This document shows, in pieces, positions 1 to 5,488 of a stretch of DNA of 5,488 nucleotides. Both the position numbers and the translations under genes were made by a program. The notes below the pieces were generated by a model, which saw only the letters and a program-made list of their open reading frames with translations, was not told the DNA's origin and did not search any database. This DNA is from Candidatus Altarchaeota archaeon (lineage in GTDB: Archaea; SpSt-1190), in assembly GCA_030590165.1 (NCBI GenBank), contig JAUUZA010000040.1, positions 1-5,488 of the forward strand, given 5' to 3'. Numbering within the stretch: position 1 is the first letter of the stretch; the number at the start of each line of letters is the position of its first letter.

Positions 1-1123
1 AATATTTTCCATTGAATGCCAAATAATTATGAATTATTAAAAAACCATCGTGTGCGGGAAAAAGAGCAGTGGTATAATTTCCTTCAATCTCATCTAGGTA
101 AGGTAAATCTTCACTTTTATTTCCTTGCCACGGCATTGGAATAATAATGACGAGGAAAGTTAAAGTTGTCATAATTTTCCACCATTTTGGTTTGTTTTTT
201 AATAAAAGATAGGAAAAGAAAACAATTGGGGTATGAATTAAAATTTGATTTATTCCTGGGAGATATTTGTAAAGAGAAAACCCTTTTAGATGAAGTTCTG
301 GCGGTAAGATTGTGGCAAGAAATGAAGGAAAAGCGTACAAACCTTCTTTTCCAAAGAAAGGGAGTGATGAAAGTAAATACAACATAAAAAGTGTTAATAT
401 GTTTATAACCCAGTTTAATCCTTGTGAATCAAGAAAACTATTCATTCCACCGTTTATTGATTCCATTCTTGAAAGAGTCATACCGGTTAAATCATAGATT
501 TGAGGGAAGTAAAAAGATACCCAGATTATACCTAATAATAACCAATGAAGAACATTGCGGTATTCCTTTTTTTCAAATGATTTGAATGCTAGCATTGGTG
601 AGTAAAAAAGGGCGGTTGGTAAGTGTGAAGTCACACCAAGAATGAAAAGACCTATTAGGAAAAATTGATTTTTATTTTTTTCATCGAGGTAAATATATAA
701 GAGAAGTAAGGGAAGATGTGCCATTAATTCTAAGAGTCTACCAATTCTGAAAAAAATGAAGATTGAAAGAGGAAATAAAATACAAGTTAAATAAAAATTT
801 TCTTTTTTTGGAATTAGTTTTTTAGCCAAGAGATAAGCTAAACCAAGTAGGAGAAAATAAGTTAGAAAATATGCCAAATTTATTGGTAAAATTTTTCCTA
901 AATATAAAAAAGGGACTAAGAGTGGTGGAAAAAGAAGTTTTGCAGGAATATTTCCTAATTCTTCATAATTACTAAATCCCTTATCTCTGAATAATCTAAA
1001 TTTAAGTATGTGAAAACTGTGATCTACATGGAGAATATTATAAGGGAATCTATCGCCGAGAGATATGAATTCAATTGCAATTATTCCAAGTACAAAAAGA
1101 ATAAAGAGTTTGTTCCACTTCAC
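1..1123 (-). CDS. Polytopic membrane protein, putative GT-C-type glycosyltransferase (partial, 3' end outside window)
   Basis: Reading the minus strand from 1123 gives 374 uninterrupted codons to the window edge, so this is the N-terminal part of a longer protein. The start is GTG at 1123-1121. It is the only ATG/GTG/TTG codon in the frame after an in-frame stop at 1171-1169, and the next Met is residue 134. About ten hydrophobic helices are visible, near residues 5-22, 62-80, 83-103, 110-126, 133-147, 153-180, 191-208, 237-256, 292-308 and 317-332. The loop after helix 1 carries HVDHSFHI (32-39), and the acidic residue D34 sits where GT-C glycosyltransferases place their catalytic Asp/Glu. 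Segments FRIGRLLELMAHLP (125-138) and TSHLPTALFY (165-174) also resemble archaeal multi-helix GT-C-like proteins. The start is 20 bp downstream of the GT2 gene on the same strand, which suggests co-transcription and a shared role in surface glycan or lipid-linked sugar synthesis. That the protein is an integral membrane protein is clear; glycosyltransferase activity is inferred. A transporter, flippase or other membrane protein remains possible. Confidence 0.8.
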   Translation of the reverse strand, partial: MKWNKLFILFVLGIIAIEFISLGDRFPYNILHVDHSFHILKFRLFRDKGFSNYEELGNIPAKLLFPPLLVPFLYLGKILPINLAYFLTYFLLLGLAYLLAKKLIPKKENFYLTCILFPLSIFIFFRIGRLLELMAHLPLLLLYIYLDEKNKNQFFLIGLFILGVTSHLPTALFYSPMLAFKSFEKKEYRNVLHWLLLGIIWVSFYFPQIYDLTGMTLSRMESINGGMNSFLDSQGLNWVINILTLFMLYLLSSLPFFGKEGLYAFPSFLATILPPELHLKGFSLYKYLPGINQILIHTPIVFFSYLLLKNKPKWWKIMTTLTFLVIIIPMPWQGNKSEDLPYLDEIEGNYTTALFPAHDGFLIIHNYLAFNGKY

Positions 1124-1143
1124 TAATCTTATTGTATTCGTAC

Positions 1144-2031
1144 TTATTTTAGGTTTTTTATGAAACCGCTATGTACTCCAATTATATATGAAATATAACG
1201 AAAAGGCAGGAGGAGTCCAGCAAATAAGCCTACTAAACTAAAAGTTTTCAAGAGCCCAAAAAAACCCCCAGTTATGAAGGGAACAATTATTGTTGAAGGA
1301 AAAATAACTGAACAGAATATGAGACTGTAAAATCCAATTAATAAAAATGCGATTTTTTTCCCATAAGTTGTATCAAGTTGAAGGCCGGCTTTTCCGTCCC
1401 CGAAACCGTAGAGGTAGTATTGTTTAAACCATTTTTTTAATGAGCTACGCATCTTCCAATAAACAATTGCATCATCAGCCTTTTTGAAAGTGAATCCAGC
1501 CTGTTCCATTCTTGCATTAAAAAGTGTGTCTTCACCAGTGTAGAGATTTTCAGGATAACCTCCAACTTTTTTCCAGCACTTTTTTTTGAACATTATACTT
1601 CGTGAACTTGGATTTTTTGATGTTGACCTTTTGACAAAAACTGCTTGAATTTTTTCACTCATTGTTGTTGCTAATGGTAGAAAATTTCCAGCTACTACAT
1701 CTGCTTTTTTTTCAGCCATATTTCTTAGCCAATTAACTCCGGCAATACATCCACCATCAATTGATGCAATGGTTTGATATTTTGCCTTTTTTATTGCAGT
1801 ATTTCTTCCGTGTGCAATATTGCCTTTTTCTTTTATAATTTGTAGTTCAATTTTTTCTTTTTTGAATTTTGTTTTCCATTTCTTTAGATTTTTTAAAGTA
1901 TTATCAGTTGAACCACCATCAACAACCACAATTTCGGCGGGTTTTAGGCTTTGAGCTATGAGGGAATTCATAAGGAATTCAAGGCCCTTTTCCTCATTTT
2001 TTACTGTTAAAATTACTGAAATTTTTTTCAT
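1144..2031 (-). CDS. Family 2 glycosyltransferase with C-terminal membrane helices
   Basis: This 295-residue protein starts with ATG at 2031-2029 and ends with TAA. Residues 1-215 look like a GT-A fold of glycosyltransferase family 2. They begin with the opening strand KKISVILTVKNEE (2-14), where N12-E13-E14 fits the nucleotide-sugar pocket. VVVDGGSTDNT (35-45) is the classic uridine-binding Asp loop. SIDGGC (90-95) sits at the metal-binding DxD position but reads D-G-G. TGEDTLFNARM (165-175) contains the ED pair expected to supply the catalytic base, and KKWFKQYYLYGFGDGKA (199-215) follows the usual aromatic/basic acceptor-side motif. Residues about 226-250 and 252-275 are hydrophobic and probably anchor the enzyme with its catalytic domain on the cytoplasmic face. 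It probably transfers a sugar from a nucleotide sugar to a lipid or glycan acceptor; donor and acceptor cannot be read from sequence. It is first in a two-gene run with the downstream membrane protein and has its own TATA-like element. Confidence 0.9.
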   Translation of the reverse strand: MKKISVILTVKNEEKGLEFLMNSLIAQSLKPAEIVVVDGGSTDNTLKNLKKWKTKFKKEKIELQIIKEKGNIAHGRNTAIKKAKYQTIASIDGGCIAGVNWLRNMAEKKADVVAGNFLPLATTMSEKIQAVFVKRSTSKNPSSRSIMFKKKCWKKVGGYPENLYTGEDTLFNARMEQAGFTFKKADDAIVYWKMRSSLKKWFKQYYLYGFGDGKAGLQLDTTYGKKIAFLLIGFYSLIFCSVIFPSTIIVPFITGGFFGLLKTFSLVGLFAGLLLPFRYISYIIGVHSGFIKNLK

Positions 2032-2049
2032 AATTAAGAGAAAGATAAA

Positions 2050-2057
2050 TATTTAAA
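2050..2057 (-). promoter_or_regulatory. TATA-like box for the GT2 gene
   Basis: Read on the minus strand, TTTAAATA is centred about 22 bp upstream of the ATG at 2031. Archaeal transcription usually starts about 22-27 bp downstream of the TATA box centre, so the transcript would begin at or next to the start codon. No Shine-Dalgarno sequence is visible between the box and the ATG, which fits leaderless initiation. The surroundings are very A/T-rich, so a chance match is possible. Confidence 0.5.
2052..2057 (+). promoter_or_regulatory. TATA-like box for the divergent 133-aa gene
   Basis: TTTAAA is centred about 25 bp upstream of the GTG at 2080. It lies inside AAATATTTAAA (2047-2057), which also contains the minus-strand box of the GT2 gene. 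The only intergenic DNA available is 48 bp, so both divergent promoters must overlap here. No Shine-Dalgarno motif precedes the GTG. The call rests on spacing and composition only. Confidence 0.45.
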
Positions 2058-2079
2058 GGATAATTAATGTAATTATAAA

Positions 2080-2481
2080 GTGGGAACGCCTCTTATTCAA
2101 AAAAATAAAATAGAAAAACCGCCAGTTCAAGTACTTTACATAGATGGTAAATCAGACTTAATTCCTGTTGAGTATTTTAAGAAAACAGAGCTTCGTCAGT
2201 TTTTTAATAATTATGTTCTTGAACATGTCAATCTTAAACACAGTTTTTTAAATTTTAATAGTAGAATCGAAAAAGATTTACTTGATTGTAAATATGACAT
2301 GATTATTGTCAGCCCATTTATTACAAAAAAAGAGTTTAAACCTTATTTAAAATTTTTAAAACGAGGAGGAAAATTTGTTCAAGTTGGGATTCATACTAAA
2401 AAAATTAAAAAATACAAGCTAAATTTTGAAAAAGAGTATAATGGAACTAATCCTTTTACGTTTTACACTAAATTCAAATGA
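2080..2481 (+). CDS. Hypothetical protein, 133 aa, Rossmann-like segment possible
   Basis: I do not recognise this protein. It starts with GTG at 2080. An in-frame TAA at 2065-2067 lies just upstream with no other start codon between, so the start is well fixed. It is basic and lysine-rich, with no signal peptide or membrane helix. Its first half contains VQVLYIDGKSDLIPVEYF (16-33) and the second half YDMIIVSP (72-79), a helix-like stretch around 83-94, then RGGKFVQVGI (95-104). That strand-helix-GG-strand pattern resembles the later part of Rossmann-type folds such as class I methyltransferases, but no glycine-rich SAM or nucleotide loop is present, so an enzymatic role is not supported. It could be a degenerate or non-catalytic domain. 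It is the only plus-strand gene here, diverges from the GT2 gene and overlaps the 3' end of the aIF2-gamma gene by 8 bp. No competing frame explains the interval, which supports a real gene. Confidence 0.7.
   Translation: MGTPLIQKNKIEKPPVQVLYIDGKSDLIPVEYFKKTELRQFFNNYVLEHVNLKHSFLNFNSRIEKDLLDCKYDMIIVSPFITKKEFKPYLKFLKRGGKFVQVGIHTKKIKKYKLNFEKEYNGTNPFTFYTKFK
2398..2412 (-). terminator. Candidate U-rich terminator downstream of aIF2-gamma
   Basis: On the minus strand this reads TTTTTT-AA-TTTTTTT, starting about 62 bases after the aIF2-gamma stop. Archaeal intrinsic termination relies on such U-rich tracts and needs no hairpin. The tract lies within the convergent 133-aa gene, where it encodes lysines (KKIKK), so it may only reflect coding of a lysine-rich segment. 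Confidence 0.3.
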
Positions 2482-3652
2482 GGGTTCCGTATCCGACTAA
2501 TCTCCATTTTCCCTCGACACGCCTACTAATTACAAATCGGTCTTCTTTTTTTGCACACACTGGTTTTTTTAGTGAAATTGTAATAATTTCATTGGCCTTT
2601 TTTACTGTTCCTACACTCACTGCTGTATTCACATTTATTATGAGTGGTTCCCCTTCTCTTAATGAAGTGACTTTTACATTTTCATTTTCAAATCCTATTA
2701 CTTTGTCAAATAATTTAACTTTTAATCTTATTTCATTTAAAATTTCAGGCATTTTATTTGGATAACCTATTACAGAACCAAGTAAGGCATCTTGTTTTGT
2801 AGTTGAAGGATCAAGACTCGTTCCTATTGCAATACTTCCTCCTGGTGTTGCTTCTTTTAATTTTGTATTTTCTGTTGCTAAGGATGTAATTTCGGTTATG
2901 ATTGGGGTCCAGCCCTTATCTGTTTTTATTCCTGGTCTAATTTCAATCTCGTCACCAACTTTCAATTTTCCTTGAACAAGTCCGCCACCTACTACTCCAC
3001 CAATTAATTTTTCTAATGCTTTTCCTGGTTTATTAACATCAAAACTTCTAACAACTAAAAATTCAGGGTCTGCGTTGTCTTCTCTTTTAGGGGTTGGCAT
3101 AATTGTTTCTATTGCTTCAATTAATTTGTCAATATTTACTCTGTGGAGAGCTGAGACGGGGATAATTGGTGCATCTATTTCATATTCCTTAAGAAAAGCT
3201 TTAATTTCATTATAATTTTTAATGGCTTTTTCTTTTGGAACGGCATCAATTTTATTTTGAACAACTACAATATTTTTTATTCCGGCTATCTTTGCTGCCA
3301 TTGCATGTTCCCTTGTTTGGGCACGAATTCCTTCTTTTGCTGAGATGAGTAAGAGTGCACCGTCCATTATTGAACTTGCAGCAAGCATTACTGCCATTAG
3401 AGCCTCGTGTCCGGGTGCATCAACAAAACTTACTTGTCTAAGGAGTTTTCCTTTTTTTTCTGAGTTATAACCTTCCTTTTCATCCTTGTAAAAACAAGTG
3501 TTTGCGTAGCCCAGTTTGATTGTGATTCCTCTCTTTATTTCTTCACTAAAAGTATCGGTCCATTTTCCACTCAGCGCTTGAGTAAGCGTTGTTTTTCCGT
3601 GGTCAACATGACCTATCATTCCTATATTAATTTCTGGTTTAGTATTATCCAC
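2474..3652 (-). CDS. eif2g: Translation initiation factor aIF2 subunit gamma
   Basis: This is the GTPase core of the archaeal aIF2 heterotrimer, which carries Met-tRNAi to the small ribosomal subunit. The G domain is complete: P-loop GHVDHGKTT (14-22), switch I RGITIKLGYA (41-50), G3 DAPGHE (78-83), G4 NKID (133-136) and G5 SAL (167-169). Beta-barrel domain II follows from about residue 196, starting VVRSFDVNKPG (200-210), with KPGKALEKLIGGVVGGG typical of the gamma subunit rather than EF-Tu or SelB. Domain III ends with RRVEGKWRLVGYGTLI. Start is GTG at 3652-3650. The protein has 392 residues, slightly short for the family, and most of the deficit is in the segment between switch I and G3. 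There the usual CxxC...CxxC zinc knuckle is missing; only C53 remains. It follows S6e on the same strand, a well-known archaeal gene pairing, with a 109-bp spacer holding its own TATA-like box. Its 3' end overlaps the convergent gene by 8 bp. Confidence 0.97.
   Translation of the reverse strand: MDNTKPEINIGMIGHVDHGKTTLTQALSGKWTDTFSEEIKRGITIKLGYANTCFYKDEKEGYNSEKKGKLLRQVSFVDAPGHEALMAVMLAASSIMDGALLLISAKEGIRAQTREHAMAAKIAGIKNIVVVQNKIDAVPKEKAIKNYNEIKAFLKEYEIDAPIIPVSALHRVNIDKLIEAIETIMPTPKREDNADPEFLVVRSFDVNKPGKALEKLIGGVVGGGLVQGKLKVGDEIEIRPGIKTDKGWTPIITEITSLATENTKLKEATPGGSIAIGTSLDPSTTKQDALLGSVIGYPNKMPEILNEIRLKVKLFDKVIGFENENVKVTSLREGEPLIINVNTAVSVGTVKKANEIITISLKKPVCAKKEDRFVISRRVEGKWRLVGYGTLI
2546..2570 (+). 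terminator. Candidate U-rich terminator for the 133-aa gene
   Basis: Two runs of seven T (2546-2552 and 2564-2570) lie 65-90 bases after the plus-strand stop at 2481. They could end the plus-strand transcript inside the antisense of aIF2-gamma. They also coincide with lysine codons of that gene (CAKKE and SLKKP regions), so coincidence is a fair alternative. Confidence 0.25.
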
Positions 3653-3671
3653 GAAGAAGGTAAAAAACGGG

Positions 3672-3679
3672 ATTTATAA
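3672..3679 (-). promoter_or_regulatory. TATA-like box for aIF2-gamma
   Basis: On the minus strand TTATAAAT is centred about 23 bp before the GTG start at 3652. That spacing predicts a start site at or within a few bases of the codon. The intervening sequence is pyrimidine-rich (CCCGTTTTTTACCTTCTTC) and has no Shine-Dalgarno motif, in keeping with a leaderless message. A second A/T element, TTTAAATT at 3717-3724, lies further upstream and could give a leader of about 40 bases instead. Confidence 0.55.
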
Positions 3680-3761
3680 TGACAACAGCCTCTTGTGAAT
3701 GTGTAATGATTTCTAAAATTTAAAGTAATATTTGCTTAATGTTGTTAAAACAGAATAAATT

Positions 3762-4157
3762 TTATTCCTTCTTTTCTTCAGCAGGTTTTGCAAAAAGAGT
3801 TTCAAATTTCTTTGAACCTTCTTTTGTAACGGTCGCATTGATTTGTGCAATTGTTTCATCAAAAATAGTTCCATGAATCATTTTCCTTCGTCTTATTCCT
3901 TTTTCCCTTGGTTTGTAGCCAGTTCCACTCGATAAAATAATTCTTTTTCTTATAGTTCCATGAACATCTCGTCTCATGGGGAAACCATCTTTGTCAGTTC
4001 CTCCGCGTAGCTCCATTTCATATCCTGCAAGCCCAAAATTATCACCCTTGAGTTTGTCCCCAATTTTGAGGCCTTTTACTCTTGCTATTTGCTCTTCTTT
4101 GAGGATGATTTGCTTCGAAATTCCTTTATTACTAATATTCATACGCACTTCTGTCAT
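3762..4157 (-). CDS. rps6e: Small ribosomal subunit protein eS6 (S6e)
   Basis: This 131-residue protein is a 30S ribosomal protein found only in archaea and eukaryotes, and its length is normal for the archaeal form. Family features are the N-terminal strand VRMNISNKGISKQIILKE (4-21), GLKIGDKLKGDNFGLAGYE (29-47), the conserved RGGTDKDGFPMRRDV (51-65), and the basic rRNA-binding stretch GYKPREKGIRRRKMIHGTI (80-98), which matches the eS6 GxRRRKxVRG signature. The tail is charged (PAEEKKE) and lacks the long phosphorylatable extension of eukaryotic S6. ATG at 4157-4155 is chosen because it aligns with the normal eS6 N-terminus; the internal Met at residue 6 would cut into the first strand. It lies 39 bp after the aIF5B gene and 109 bp before aIF2-gamma, all on one strand, a translation gene neighbourhood seen in many archaea. 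Confidence 0.96.
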   Translation of the reverse strand: MTEVRMNISNKGISKQIILKEEQIARVKGLKIGDKLKGDNFGLAGYEMELRGGTDKDGFPMRRDVHGTIRKRIILSSGTGYKPREKGIRRRKMIHGTIFDETIAQINATVTKEGSKKFETLFAKPAEEKKE

Positions 4158-4179
4158 AGATGGGTTTCATTTAGGGTGT

Positions 4180-4187
4180 TTTTAAAA
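4180..4187 (-). promoter_or_regulatory. TATA-like box for S6e
   Basis: TTTTAAAA, a palindrome on both strands, is centred about 26 bp upstream of the S6e ATG at 4157, within the 39-bp gap after the aIF5B stop. The position suits a separate, nearly leaderless S6e transcript, although read-through from aIF5B is equally possible. No Shine-Dalgarno motif is seen before the ATG. Confidence 0.45.
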
Positions 4188-4196
4188 TTATCTGGC

Positions 4197-5488
4197 CTAA
4201 ATGTTGAGCATACCCCAAGTTCTTCTTGTTTTTCTTTTTATTTCAACCATTTCAGTTAAAATGATTTTTTCTCCCTCACTGAGCATATCGAGGAATTTGA
4301 TTAATTTTTTGTATTCGGGTTCAGTAATACTAGTGTATAGGAGGTCATCATCCTTGATTTGGCGTCCTATGGTTGGACCGTCAATACTGGCTGCCATTTT
4401 AGCTCCTTTTTTGGCTTCTTTGATTGTTTTTCCTTGGATTTCGAGTTTTTTAATTTCTCCAACTATCTTGCCATTATCTTTCATTACTTCAATATTGTTT
4501 TGTAATAAGCCGTCGATTACTTCAATCCCAACTATTGCAGGTTTACTTGCCCTAAACATATATCCTGGGATGAGTTTGAATTTTGCAGGTCTTGGGAGTT
4601 TTGAGAGTTCCCTTTCTCTGACTCTTTTCTTTTCACTTTCAACCCATTCTTCATATTCTTCTAAAAGTTTATAGATAATGTCGCCTCGAATTACTTTGAT
4701 TTCTTTTTCGTTTGTTATATTTTCATCAATATTTTTAACATTAAAACCAAGAACAACACCGAAATAAGGGTTAATGTCTCGAACTTGGTCGGCCTCAATA
4801 ATATCACTTCTACATATATCTCCTACCTTGGCGTGTCTTACTTTGATTTTTCTTTCCTGAAGCATTTTTACTAAGGCTTCCAAAGTTCCGAGTGTATCTG
4901 TTTTAACAATGACTCCGACATCGTCAGTTGAAAATTCAATGGCTTCCATTTCTTTTTTAATTTCATTAATTACCTCGCTTAGATTTTGAGGCGTTGCAAC
5001 AAGAATAGTGCTTCCAGCTACTGCGTTTTCTAGGTCTGGTGCTATAATTTTAACTCCACTTGCCGCCGTGACTTCTTTGACTCTATTGAATTTTTTTTCG
5101 ACTCTTATTTCTTTAAGTGGTGATGGTTTGAGTAGACTTCGTATTTTTGTGACTATTGGTTCATCTCTTCCTGAAACGACTATGGTGTCTCCAATTTTGA
5201 TTGTACCATCATAGATGACTGCGTCTGCAGTGTAACCCATTCCTTTTTCTTGTTTAATTTCTAAAATATTTCCCTTTGTTTTTCCTGAAGTCTTCAGTCT
5301 TTCTTTGAGATATTTTTGAGCCAGTCCTGCAAGAATTGCCATTGTATCTAATACACCTTCACCTGTCATTGCCGATGTTGGTAGGACTACAATTTGTTTT
5401 GTGAAATCCGTAATTCTATCTAATCTTTCTGCTTGAAAACCCAGTTCTGAAAGTTTTGCAATGATTTCATAGATTTTGATTTCAAGAT
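4197..5488 (-). CDS. infB: Translation initiation factor aIF5B (IF2-like), C-terminal part
   Basis: This GTPase promotes ribosomal subunit joining and is the archaeal relative of eIF5B and bacterial IF2. The 5' end lies outside the window. The frame is open from 5486 to a TAG at 4199-4197, giving 429 visible residues; archaeal aIF5B is usually about 590-600, so roughly 165 residues with G1-G4 are missing. The visible part starts in the archaeal insertion before G5: LGFQAERLDRITDFTKQIVV (15-34), then G5 TSAMTGEG (37-44) and AGLAQKYLKERL. Domain II follows with GNILEIKQEKGMGYTADAVI (72-91), then domain III with VGVIVKTDTLGTLEAL (180-195), a charged linker helix (about 265-290), and barrel domain IV with FRASKPAIVGIEVIDGLL (311-328) and GPTIGRQIKDDDLLYTSI (370-387). 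The extended C-terminal helices end EIKRKTRRTWGMLNI. These helices are the aIF1A-binding tail typical of archaeal and eukaryotic forms. The Met at 5369 lies inside the G5 motif and is not the true start. It is upstream of S6e on the same strand. Confidence 0.97.
   Translation of the reverse strand, partial: LEIKIYEIIAKLSELGFQAERLDRITDFTKQIVVLPTSAMTGEGVLDTMAILAGLAQKYLKERLKTSGKTKGNILEIKQEKGMGYTADAVIYDGTIKIGDTIVVSGRDEPIVTKIRSLLKPSPLKEIRVEKKFNRVKEVTAASGVKIIAPDLENAVAGSTILVATPQNLSEVINEIKKEMEAIEFSTDDVGVIVKTDTLGTLEALVKMLQERKIKVRHAKVGDICRSDIIEADQVRDINPYFGVVLGFNVKNIDENITNEKEIKVIRGDIIYKLLEEYEEWVESEKKRVRERELSKLPRPAKFKLIPGYMFRASKPAIVGIEVIDGLLQNNIEVMKDNGKIVGEIKKLEIQGKTIKEAKKGAKMAASIDGPTIGRQIKDDDLLYTSITEPEYKKLIKFLDMLSEGEKIILTEMVEIKRKTRRTWGMLNI

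Noticed and set aside
187-497. Two small plus-strand open frames
   Set aside because: They lie antisense to the continuous 374-codon minus-strand membrane protein, have no recognisable features, and overlap each other in different frames. They are shadows.
1124-1171. Possible frameshift or fusion joining the GT2 gene and the downstream membrane protein
   Set aside because: The GT2 ends naturally after its membrane helices with TAA, and the downstream frame begins with a hydrophobic N-terminus at a GTG. They read as two separate genes.
2067-2072. ATG upstream of the 133-aa gene as a possible start
   Set aside because: It is followed directly by TAA and is in a different frame from the gene.
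2478-2765. Plus-strand open frame of 95 codons
   Set aside because: It is antisense to the conserved C-terminal domain of aIF2-gamma and has the hydrophobic, Ser/Phe-rich composition typical of the reverse of lysine/glutamate-rich coding sequence.
3753-3767. Perfect 7-bp inverted repeat GAATAAA/TTTATTC across the S6e stop codon
   Set aside because: The arms are separated by only one base and are almost all A/T, so a stable hairpin is unlikely. Part of it is S6e coding sequence. Probably chance in this composition.
3976-4674. Plus-strand open frames opposite S6e and aIF5B
   Set aside because: Both are antisense to highly conserved proteins, and their apparent hydrophobicity is the mirror of charged codons on the true strand. 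The same applies to 5008-5214.
1-5488. tRNA genes, CRISPR repeats, insertion sequences, tandem repeats
   Set aside because: No cloverleaf with conserved T-loop, no spaced direct repeats and no transposase motifs were seen; the spacers are all 109 bp or shorter.

Overview
The window looks like a piece of an AT-rich archaeal chromosome. Three minus-strand genes encode core archaeal/eukaryotic-type translation proteins: aIF5B, ribosomal protein S6e and aIF2-gamma. These have no bacterial counterparts in this form, so the archaeal call is strong. The low GC content, tight packing, lysine/isoleucine-rich proteins and a reduced aIF2-gamma would fit a DPANN-type lineage (Woesearchaeota, Pacearchaeota and relatives), but that finer placement is inference.

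Layout from the right edge leftwards, on the minus strand: the C-terminal 429 residues of aIF5B (4197-5488, running off the window), then S6e (3762-4157), then aIF2-gamma (2474-3652). On the plus strand a small unrecognised 133-residue gene (2080-2481) converges on aIF2-gamma and overlaps it by 8 bp. It diverges from a family 2 glycosyltransferase (1144-2031, minus). That gene is followed after 20 bp by a polytopic membrane protein that runs off the left edge (1-1123, minus). The membrane protein is an unbroken open frame with a GTG start, so the first 1.1 kb is coding rather than empty.

Functionally there are two blocks. The right block supplies translation initiation: aIF2-gamma for initiator tRNA delivery, aIF5B for subunit joining and S6e in the small subunit. 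The left block looks like cell-surface glycan or lipid glycosylation: a membrane-anchored GT2 enzyme plus a GT-C-like integral membrane protein. Four gene starts (GT2, the 133-aa gene, aIF2-gamma, S6e) each have an A/T-rich TATA-like element centred about 22-27 bp upstream and no evident Shine-Dalgarno sequence, which fits leaderless transcripts. Three starts are GTG.

There are no tRNAs, rRNAs, CRISPR arrays or insertion sequences, and no intergenic gap exceeds about 110 bp. I do not see an obviously new multi-gene system. The points most worth a second look are the missing zinc knuckle in aIF2-gamma, the orphan convergent gene, and the compact back-to-back promoter.
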